From positions 1-26,013 of the IMG/VR virus record IMGVR_UViG_3300044618_002100: 26,013 bases of DNA, one strand, 5' to 3'. Source of the DNA: a virus. Made by a program: the position numbers and the translations under genes. This document shows positions 14,701-21,567 of this stretch, one piece after another; position 1 is the stretch's first letter; every line of letters starts with the position of its first letter. Under the pieces are notes generated by a model that saw only the letters and a list, made by a program, of their open reading frames with translations, was not told the DNA's origin and searched no databases.

Positions 14701-16976
14701 GAGCCCAAAGTTTAGGTATTATTATACTACAAAGAGGTGTTGACCCGCACTCACCAAAAGTACAACAAGAAATTGACTTATCAAGAATATTTGGATGGGC
14801 AAACTATGGGCAGGCAGGTTTGACAATAACAGGGGAGTTTAATTTAAATATACCAATACAGTCATCGTCAAGTTCATTAAAATTGCCAAGACATAATCAG
14901 TTTACTACAAATAATGCGACTGACTTTGGTAGTAGTATCTTCTTTCAAGGAACATTTGATGTTCAGGGAACATTCTCTTCTTACACAAGTAATTTATTAC
15001 GGTATTACTCAAGATTAGGGGAGAACGGAAATTCAACAACCGCATCTGTTCCATCCTCAAACTATTTAACAAAGGTCCAAACGGATAGCAATGCGGTTGC
15101 TAGTACGACTTCTTGCGGATGTGATACTTTTTACAATTTAAAACTTGGTTGGTGGTTTACTCAAGGAAATAATTCTCAATATGGTTATAGTGTTGGGGAG
15201 TATGTTGAAGGGGGAAGTTACGCTGATTTGGGAATGTCAAACTCTATATCTACTTTTTGTGGAGAATCGGTACCAAATGAAGTTTCGGCGTACGCATCAT
15301 ATATTTCAAATATATACCCTTCAAGTACCACAGTTCAAATGGTTAATCCAAGTAAACTAGTAATGAGGACTGACAGATTACCATCTTCCACGCAAATTCC
15401 TTCAGGTGATACTACAGGAAACGGAATTTTATTAATGCATCAGAATCCTTCATTTACAATTTATTTATTAGATGAATCTGGTTCAGCTCAAGCTTTAGGA
15501 AGTGCTCCTGAAGTGTATACCTTCACTGAAATAGAAACTGAGGATATACCATCACAATATATGAATGTGATTGAGTCACTTTCGGATTGTTCTAAAGCGG
15601 TTCCATTGGAATGTTATGTTGTTAATCCCGATAATACAGTATCTATTAAACCTTGTGATGAAAGTAACGGAACTTGTTGTGGTAAAAATTATAATACAGG
15701 TGGATTTAGGTCTTGGTTTAATTATGGGTTTGGATGTTATAATTTAGTGTCATTCCCAATTATTTCCATTGTAAAAGATTTCAATTTAATAATTGAATTT
15801 ATACAAAGATTAAAATTAAATATGGCGTTATGTTTTGATGTGTTTTCACACACATTTGGAAATGCTTGGATAAACGGGACATTATATGCTTTCCCATTCC
15901 AAATGAATACATTTTTTGACACTCAAAACAAACCTAACTACAATTATTGTAAAGAATTAATGTATTTTCATGACCCGACTAATAATTTTTATTATAGAAG
16001 TTCACCATATAATGATAATAATAATAAATTTATTGGTAGAGATGCAAATGAAAGAGCAAATGATAACGGAAATGAAAAACAATTAGGATTTCCAACAACT
16101 ATGATGGACTTGGGACCAAAAGTTCCTTACTTACAGGAAATAGTTTTCAGTGATGATTATGATGGATATATTGTTGATAAATTAGATTCAACATCATTCA
16201 AAAATGTTTCTGACATATTGAATGTTATGATTTTAAGTAGATTTGTTAATGAGAATTTTCTCAGTCTATTTTTACCTGGTCTTGGTAGTGGTTCTGACCC
16301 ATCAGTTGCGGGATTCTTTAGAAATAAAAGATGGAACCCAAGTGGAAATATATTATTCCCTGGAACTATTGATGGGGATTACTCACAAATGGCGTCAGTT
16401 AATTCTGAATTTGGAATTGCTGAATTCTCACCTGAGGGATATGATATTAATACGTCATTTAAAGTTATGAGAGATAACTCTAATTATGCTTATTTTGAAA
16501 TATTCTTTTCAGGTAATAATCAAGATAGAGATTACATCACACCAAGAAGAAAAATATGGAATGAGAATGCGTCCACGGCTCCTCTACCATCTGATTTTGG
16601 ATACATAAGTACATTTTCACAAGAAGTTCCATTCTATGAATGGGAATTTAAAACTACTAACTCAGGAACTATTTTCGGTAATCAGAATAACAATTGGGAT
16701 ACAAATGAAAGTGGATTTTTTAAATACAAATATCAATCAATTGATAGAATTTCACCGGCGTCCCATTCGGTAATTGTTGGGTCAAGTAATTCAAAATATT
16801 GGAAAGGGTTTATTTATAATGTAGATAGTAATGGAAATGCGACTGACTCAATACCAAGCGGGTTCCAAGATAAAAGACAGGTTAATAATCCATTTTTCTT
16901 TTATTTTGGATTAAAGAAAGGGGCTAGTGCGTATGACAAATTTAAAACTAAATATATAAATGAAACTGATTTATAA
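11721..16976 (+). CDS. Giant baseplate-region structural protein with internal hydrophobic segment, 1751 aa
   Basis: I do not recognise the whole protein. By position after gp25-gp6 it may replace T4 gp7, but at 1751 residues it is far longer than gp7 (about 1030) and shows no motif shared with it. Residues about 48-170 look like a carboxypeptidase-regulatory-type beta sandwich (GVIAGRVFVNGGYGLPKAKV, then NESGDYMIYGVPLGTHTIVL), split by an insert. Residues about 571-622 are strongly hydrophobic, enough for two membrane helices, and are followed by a basic stretch (KAKKECGEKPKRTKY) and a CERCDC cluster (C669, C672, C674). Other Cys groups (TSCGCD, TCCGK) occur further on. A second hydrophobic/amphipathic stretch around nt 15740-15850 (SFPIISIVKDFNLIIEFIQ) follows. 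The remainder is Asn/Ser/Gly/Thr-rich and probably beta-structured. The gene ends on the A of the next ATG (TAATG). Confidence 0.85.
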   Translation: MSKIYRIKTTPGIDQNLTVNINQDFEEIELLSLKIRQEDVYPIGCANYGVIAGRVFVNGGYGLPKAKVSVFIPLRPEDEDNPVLTSYYPYRTLEDVNEDGYKYNLLPYVASYSGHSPTGTFPTREDVLKDPVASELFEKYYKYTVTTNESGDYMIYGVPLGTHTIVLNVDLSDIGEFSMTPQDLIRIGRGTENQFNGSFFRSSNNFNELPQIVYETKIVQVNAFWGQDDTCQVGITRADFDLSSGQNNITIQPTAVFMGSIFSSETTKKVKRRCKVKSKLGQLCQLTTGPGQIIAIRQTIDIDDDGYPVLEKYDLPQNGKLIDADGTWVIEVPMNLDYVYTNENGERVLSDDPKLGIPTNGKYRFKIKWQQPAGLTEENRRGYFLVPNIKEHGWTNSGEDPLLQDTETFTIQTNDPVINIVGQSGYVYRVKSKTNVTDFVVELDGNPYVGNKNDILLNSNDIISITPTYEDDEATSTWVFEKIPLVKYRLERSYAFSLSWYDYNDPQEAIDCIDTFYFMKYNKVYTVSQLLDRYTSRRFTWNTLQIKNINTDDCDESTNKLPVNDVQYRFVPIFILLSFFLTLMKFLLRAIIIPMHLLAFLWPVIFLIMQLVWVIQMLIHGICKALNKIRGWLGKAKKECGEKPKRTKYADNWFRNVKLPLLLYTEDGCERCDCKDSEIDLSGNETADGLQQNATDARTGTINSSPLADFNSADAYTVGDFQQDFPYLWEGPNTTTIYEDTPNDANGPEYLDVLFTNSLTIAERLNTFNLKDKYFDTTTINGGVGRNQVKRTVTGNGNIYHYDNTMVLVVDGSELSNFISGQLISFSDPTLSTDPNLTGATVNTGGTNSITGTPISNGAQWTVNYASPSNPTVSNSVTYTINYSGESKDYLTFPTDMEYFQVLTGLTLGTFSALTENHTNINSNFLNRSNKTDFLNRYLNNQMRVYDIVGDYLGSNVQNPCKDALWRSIGLAPNPGFDASSSSNIQTPLFYYDGAQSLGIIILQRGVDPHSPKVQQEIDLSRIFGWANYGQAGLTITGEFNLNIPIQSSSSSLKLPRHNQFTTNNATDFGSSIFFQGTFDVQGTFSSYTSNLLRYYSRLGENGNSTTASVPSSNYLTKVQTDSNAVASTTSCGCDTFYNLKLGWWFTQGNNSQYGYSVGEYVEGGSYADLGMSNSISTFCGESVPNEVSAYASYISNIYPSSTTVQMVNPSKLVMRTDRLPSSTQIPSGDTTGNGILLMHQNPSFTIYLLDESGSAQALGSAPEVYTFTEIETEDIPSQYMNVIESLSDCSKAVPLECYVVNPDNTVSIKPCDESNGTCCGKNYNTGGFRSWFNYGFGCYNLVSFPIISIVKDFNLIIEFIQRLKLNMALCFDVFSHTFGNAWINGTLYAFPFQMNTFFDTQNKPNYNYCKELMYFHDPTNNFYYRSSPYNDNNNKFIGRDANERANDNGNEKQLGFPTTMMDLGPKVPYLQEIVFSDDYDGYIVDKLDSTSFKNVSDILNVMILSRFVNENFLSLFLPGLGSGSDPSVAGFFRNKRWNPSGNILFPGTIDGDYSQMASVNSEFGIAEFSPEGYDINTSFKVMRDNSNYAYFEIFFSGNNQDRDYITPRRKIWNENASTAPLPSDFGYISTFSQEVPFYEWEFKTTNSGTIFGNQNNNWDTNESGFFKYKYQSIDRISPASHSVIVGSSNSKYWKGFIYNVDSNGNATDSIPSGFQDKRQVNNPFFFYFGLKKGASAYDKFKTKYINETDL

Positions 16977-18730
16977 TGGGTGGTTATGAAAATATAGAGA
17001 TACTTTTAGGTTCTGCAAAATTTGCAACGAGTCCTAATCGTAATATGAGAATAACTCCATTTTTGGATGGTAAAATTCAGGAACTTGAAGAATATGATAG
17101 GTCGGCAATTATAAATTTACCCGAACTTTATAATTCCGAAAGGCAGGAGTGTTCAATATTTAGACCATCGTTTTCAACCAAAGTAATTTTTTACAACGCT
17201 TATACTGGGACAACTAATATCAATGGAACAAGTTATGGTCCGTTTTTAAATGAATTATTGTATACTGATGCTGAGAATTCAATAGTTGGAGGAACTCATC
17301 CAGGGACTTGGTATGGATATCCACCATATAAAGAATTTAATTTTTATAGAAACGATACTGATAGTGTTCATGTTGATTTTGCAACAAAATCTGCATTGAC
17401 TTACAATTGGGGATATTATCTAAGTTATGCTTTTGAAAATAACTCAGGAAAAACATTCCAACATTATTTCTCTCCAACCAATTCAATTACTTGGACTTGT
17501 TCCGAAGGGATTCCATTTATTATTTCAAGGCAAGAAATGAACGGAAGGGTTTTCATAGTGTTTAGATGTCCGATGAAACATAATTTGCTAAAAGGTGATT
17601 ATGTTGAAATTGAGTTCCAAGGTGGGTGGGACGGTATTAATGGGAATAAGTATTTCCAAGTTGATATGTTAGGAACTGAAAGTTATGGTAGTGATGAGAT
17701 AATTTTTAACATTCAGGATATCGGTTACGATAGTCCATTTTTCGCAAACTCCTCAATTGGATTATTTAAGAAGGTTGTTGATATTACCAACCCTGAGGAT
17801 ACTAAATCAATCTACTACGTTAGAAGACATAAAATACTGACTAACACACAGGATTCAATACCATTAAAAGCTGCGTTTTCACAGAACGGGTTCTTTAGTA
17901 AGAAAAAATTTTTGACGAGCGCTTTAACGCCTAATTATGTTTCTAGAGTTGTAGAACAAGACGGGTCTCAAAACTTCAACATTACTTTTTCTAAAGACAT
18001 TATAATATCAGGATATACTGATAATTTAAACCGACCATTAAGTGAACTTTATTTAACAATAATTAATAAGGGATATTTTGGATGGTTTAACCGACCAAGA
18101 CCCAACACTACAACTAATTCTGCCTTAAAACAAGGTCATAAATTTAACATATCGTTTACCTCTGGAAATTGGTGGGACGACAACAATTTGTTGAACGATA
18201 CTAATATTGGAACAAATTCATATACTAAAACATTTAATGGTGAAAATTATGAATTTTATTATAATCAAGATTTAGTAAGTGGTGATACTATAGATGGAGA
18301 TTTTTGTGAATATAATAGTTATTTGCAAGAAGAAAGTGTAATATCTGAATTTTATCATAAGTTTGAATTTAACAATTTGTTGTTTGATATAACATTTAGT
18401 GCGTCAACCAATAGAAACGGTTATTATTACAAACCACATAATGGTGTTACGATTAATGTATTTTCTGATTACATTGAGGAGAGTAATGTTTTAGGGATTT
18501 TAAATGTTCCACCATACGCCTTTTATTCTGAAACCTTGGGGACCCTAAGATGGAGAGACATTTACCCTTATGGTTATGTTGACTCAAACGGGAGAGGGGT
18601 TAATTTCCCATATATGAATAATGCTCATTATCCGTTACAGAATATAGATTTTAAAATATATCCTGAAAATAACATAAACGAATTTGTATTTGGTGCGATA
18701 CAATTACCTACAGTTGATGATTGTGAATAA
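16976..18730 (+). CDS. Unrecognised structural protein, 584 aa
   Basis: No family recognised. The protein is rich in Asn, Tyr, Phe and Gly with frequent short beta-strand patterns and no membrane segment, typical of baseplate or tail-periphery proteins. The N-terminus (GGYENIEILLGSAKFATSPN) and a region with FRCPMKHNLLKGDYVEIEFQ suggest a compact beta domain about residues 190-235. By order (after gp25, gp6 and a giant protein) it could stand in for T4 gp8, the next wedge protein, but no shared motif is visible. It starts at the TAATG overlap with the previous gene and overlaps the following one by 14 bases, so translation is probably coupled. Confidence 0.8.
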   Translation: MGGYENIEILLGSAKFATSPNRNMRITPFLDGKIQELEEYDRSAIINLPELYNSERQECSIFRPSFSTKVIFYNAYTGTTNINGTSYGPFLNELLYTDAENSIVGGTHPGTWYGYPPYKEFNFYRNDTDSVHVDFATKSALTYNWGYYLSYAFENNSGKTFQHYFSPTNSITWTCSEGIPFIISRQEMNGRVFIVFRCPMKHNLLKGDYVEIEFQGGWDGINGNKYFQVDMLGTESYGSDEIIFNIQDIGYDSPFFANSSIGLFKKVVDITNPEDTKSIYYVRRHKILTNTQDSIPLKAAFSQNGFFSKKKFLTSALTPNYVSRVVEQDGSQNFNITFSKDIIISGYTDNLNRPLSELYLTIINKGYFGWFNRPRPNTTTNSALKQGHKFNISFTSGNWWDDNNLLNDTNIGTNSYTKTFNGENYEFYYNQDLVSGDTIDGDFCEYNSYLQEESVISEFYHKFEFNNLLFDITFSASTNRNGYYYKPHNGVTINVFSDYIEESNVLGILNVPPYAFYSETLGTLRWRDIYPYGYVDSNGRGVNFPYMNNAHYPLQNIDFKIYPENNINEFVFGAIQLPTVDDCE

Positions 18731-19502
18731 ATTTAAAATATTAGTAAATGACAACGATAGGGAGATAGTAATTCCTGTTGAAACAAATGAAGATTATTTA
18801 GACCAACTAAATAATATTGAGAACTATGATGACCAAGTAGTTAAGAGGGTTATTAACCCCAACGAAGATTACGAAGTTGCTAGATTTACTCACGCTCAAC
18901 ATGATGAATCATTAAGGACTGACGTTAATTATCAATTTTTTTTCACACCTACAGGGTCAACCCCATCAAATATAAATTATGTTAATTCATATGTTAGTGA
19001 AGGGTTTACACCCCAACAAATTTATTATTTTTCAAATCCATTTAGAAACTCATTTTTTAAATTGGATTTTTACGATACCACTCAAGATACTAATCAAATT
19101 AATTACATTACAATAATATTACCTACAACTCAAGGAGAAACAGAACCTGCAGTTGTTGGAGTTAATAATGTGAATGTTAAAATACCAAAGTATAAATTAG
19201 ATTTTTTAGGTGATAAAGAAGGGTTTTTCCTATATTGGTTACGAAGTACCCAATACCTAAACATATCTACTTTTTATATGAGTGCAAAGTTTTTTGATGC
19301 AAAATTAGGGATTTTTGTAAAGTTTATGAATGCTCCACAAAATTCAATTGGAAGTGGGAATTCAAATTTTAATCCTTCAAATTATTTTTATTATAAGGTT
19401 GTTTTAGATTATGAAACTCTAACCTATAAAATTTTTACATTAGATGATGTGAGAGTTGGAGAAACAACCCCAATAACCTGGTATGAATATGTTAACCCAT
19501 AA
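18717..19502 (+). CDS. Unrecognised structural protein, about 261 aa
   Basis: No family recognised. I take the ATG at 18717 (MIVNKFKILVNDNDREIVIP), which overlaps the preceding gene by 14 bases. The frame is open back to a TTG at 18684, but that start would add 11 residues lying wholly inside the upstream gene, with no leader of the type seen here. A GTG at 18723 is a third option. The product is beta-rich with abundant Asn/Tyr/Phe. It begins with an acidic region (VETNEDYLDQLNNIENYDDQ), and its C-terminal half contains hydrophobic strands (FFLYWLRSTQYLNISTFYMS). The set of three neighbours with similar composition suggests one baseplate subassembly. It ends in a TAATG overlap with the next gene. 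Confidence 0.75.
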   Translation: MIVNKFKILVNDNDREIVIPVETNEDYLDQLNNIENYDDQVVKRVINPNEDYEVARFTHAQHDESLRTDVNYQFFFTPTGSTPSNINYVNSYVSEGFTPQQIYYFSNPFRNSFFKLDFYDTTQDTNQINYITIILPTTQGETEPAVVGVNNVNVKIPKYKLDFLGDKEGFFLYWLRSTQYLNISTFYMSAKFFDAKLGIFVKFMNAPQNSIGSGNSNFNPSNYFYYKVVLDYETLTYKIFTLDDVRVGETTPITWYEYVNP

Positions 19503-20656
19503 TGGATAATCAAAATAAATATTATTTTAAAATATCTCCTGAAGTTATATTGAATAAAATTTTCACTATTCAATATCCATCGGGAACAACAAGTAATCAG
19601 TTAGATGAAGACCCTTGTTGTGAAGTTACTGCAACAACTACTACGGTTGTTGATTATGGGTATGCTACAGTATATTCTTCTATGACTCAGTTGTTAAGTG
19701 GGGGAACTAATGGAGAATCAACTCTTACAGATTTATCGGTTCCAATTCTCTTGTTAGAAAGTGCTGTAGACTACGGACATTATTCAGTGTTTGATGGTGC
19801 GATTTCACAAAAAGAAGTGGTGTGTAATTTTATATTTTCCGCAAGTTCGGCCAATCCGTACACAGTAATTGTTTATAATACTTCCAATAATCTTTCAAAT
19901 TTTATACAACAAACAACTTTTCAAATTGACTGGGGGGATGGGTATGTTGAGGATATTAATACGTTTACACCTGAAAACTTAACACACACTTATAATAATT
20001 TTGGGGGACCTGTAACGTATATGATAAATTTAATACAGACGACTCCTTGGGGAATTAATTCTGTGGTTAAATATTTAGAAATACCTTATACGGGTGTGAC
20101 AGTGGATAATCCGAACGGTACTGCATATTTCACACCTATGAATGGTAATTGGGCTGATACATCAGTATCTTATGACTACATTTTTTCAGGAGATGCTGTA
20201 AATTTAGTAAGTGACCAAGTTAGTGGTAATTATATTGATACTCCTTTCTTAATCACTGCTCAAACATCATCAAGATTATCAGAGTTAAGAAGTTACGGAC
20301 CTCAAAAATACCGACAAACTCTAATAATCCAAAATGGTGAACCTTTTGGACAGATAACTGAAATAAATGAAAACTATACTGCTTATACAATCCAAAATAG
20401 TAGTTACGTTGATTTTACTGACGGAGCAACGATACAGGTGTTTGAATCATTTGGTTTAATTGATACTTGGTTAGTTCAAGAACCAATTGTGAAAGAAGAA
20501 GAATTAATTAATGTTGCATTTGAGCCCGAAATACAAACGAATGTATTTATTGATAGAGGAAAAAATTCAGGACTTGAGAAAACAGAGAGATTAAATGAGG
20601 TGGATAGTATTGGGGACTTGGAAAAATATGGATATAAATTTTTTAAATTTAGTTAA
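19502..20656 (+). CDS. Structural protein with PKD-like beta-sandwich domain, 384 aa
   Basis: Residues about 105-195 fit a PKD-type Ig-like domain: a strand ending FQIDWGDGYVEDI (about 140-152), then LTHTYNNFGGPVTYMINLIQ (160-179) and TPWG. The W-G-D-G and HTY signatures are the hallmarks of this fold. PKD domains usually mediate binding to proteins or carbohydrates, and in phage tails they decorate exposed surfaces. The N-terminal part (1-100) has a Thr-rich linker (TATTTTVVDYG) and a CC pair. The C-terminal 100 residues are acidic and end in a helix (RLNEVDSIGDLEKYGYKFF), perhaps for docking to the baseplate. TAATG overlap upstream; 2 bases separate it from the next ATG. The exact role is unknown. 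Confidence 0.8.
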   Translation: MDNQNKYYFKISPEVILNKIFTIQYPSGTTSNQLDEDPCCEVTATTTTVVDYGYATVYSSMTQLLSGGTNGESTLTDLSVPILLLESAVDYGHYSVFDGAISQKEVVCNFIFSASSANPYTVIVYNTSNNLSNFIQQTTFQIDWGDGYVEDINTFTPENLTHTYNNFGGPVTYMINLIQTTPWGINSVVKYLEIPYTGVTVDNPNGTAYFTPMNGNWADTSVSYDYIFSGDAVNLVSDQVSGNYIDTPFLITAQTSSRLSELRSYGPQKYRQTLIIQNGEPFGQITEINENYTAYTIQNSSYVDFTDGATIQVFESFGLIDTWLVQEPIVKEEELINVAFEPEIQTNVFIDRGKNSGLEKTERLNEVDSIGDLEKYGYKFFKFS

Positions 20657-20658
20657 AA

Positions 20659-21567
20659 ATGGCAGTAGGTTCATATGGAACAATTAGACCAGCGGATGTC
20701 TCACCGGCAGATATTGAGGTAATATTAAATTACACCCCATCAAGGGATGTGACTAGTAATTTTATTCTGAAAAAATTAGATGCGAGAACAATTATTAGAC
20801 CTTACTTTAATAATGGTGACACTGGAGGGAATCCTAATATTGAGATATTAGGGGGGTTATATAATCTAACATTACCATCGTCTGAATTTAATAAGTTAGG
20901 TATCTATACTTTATATATAAGACCTGCACAAATCAGAACTACAATAACGGATTGTGGAGTTTTGACCTCGTTACCAAACATTAAGGGGATTGTTATTGAC
21001 ATAAGTAATGTTCCTAATGAATTCCAAAATAAATTCATTCCTCAAGAGTTGGTTGGACATCGTGTTGAATACCTAAGAGATTCAGGAGCTAAAATACCTA
21101 ACTTTTTTAGATTAATCACATCAAATTTTTATTGTGAGGCGGTTACTGAAAATTTAGTTAACTCAGTACAAAAAGCTGTTAGATATAGATATACGGATTC
21201 TAAAACTAATTTGATGTTTTGTACTTTATCTCCATCTTCAGCACCTACTTCAAAACCAAATGCAACTCCATTTATCGGACAACCCGGACAAAATATAATA
21301 ATTAGTAATACATTTTTTAACCCAACTTCTGTTGAAGTTGAGATGGTTGAACACGATGCTTCCACATTGGCAATTGCCTTGTTTGGTAATCAAACAAAAT
21401 CTATTGATGATGGTATCTACACAATGTATGATAGTGGTAATAACATTTATAAACAATACAATTTGTTTGAAGTAAGAGACCAATATAATAAATTGTTATT
21501 TGAAGTTAGACAAGATAGAAATAATAACATTGACTTTAGTAAAAACTTTAACAATATAGTTCAGTAA
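20659..21567 (+). CDS. Unrecognised structural protein, 302 aa
   Basis: No family recognised. The sequence is largely beta with a few helices. An N-terminal strand-rich part (GSYGTIRPADVSPADIEVIL, then NFILKKLDARTIIRPYF) is followed by ELVGHRVEYLRDSGAKIPNF (about 130-150) and a central helix (AVTENLVNSVQKAVRYRY). The C-terminal 50 residues (FGNQTKSIDDGIYTMYDSG, then NLFEVRDQYNKLLFEVRQDR) look like an oligomerising or docking tail. There is no signal peptide or membrane segment. It starts 2 bases after the PKD-type gene and ends in a TAATG overlap with the large tail gene, so it belongs to the same coupled operon. A baseplate or fibre-attachment role is likely from position only. Confidence 0.8.
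   Translation: MAVGSYGTIRPADVSPADIEVILNYTPSRDVTSNFILKKLDARTIIRPYFNNGDTGGNPNIEILGGLYNLTLPSSEFNKLGIYTLYIRPAQIRTTITDCGVLTSLPNIKGIVIDISNVPNEFQNKFIPQELVGHRVEYLRDSGAKIPNFFRLITSNFYCEAVTENLVNSVQKAVRYRYTDSKTNLMFCTLSPSSAPTSKPNATPFIGQPGQNIIISNTFFNPTSVEVEMVEHDASTLAIALFGNQTKSIDDGIYTMYDSGNNIYKQYNLFEVRDQYNKLLFEVRQDRNNNIDFSKNFNNIVQ

Noticed and set aside
18684-18716. TTG at 18684 as the start of the 261-residue gene
   Set aside because: It would add 11 residues inside the upstream gene and lengthen the overlap to 47 bases. The ATG at 18717 gives a short overlap like the other junctions.
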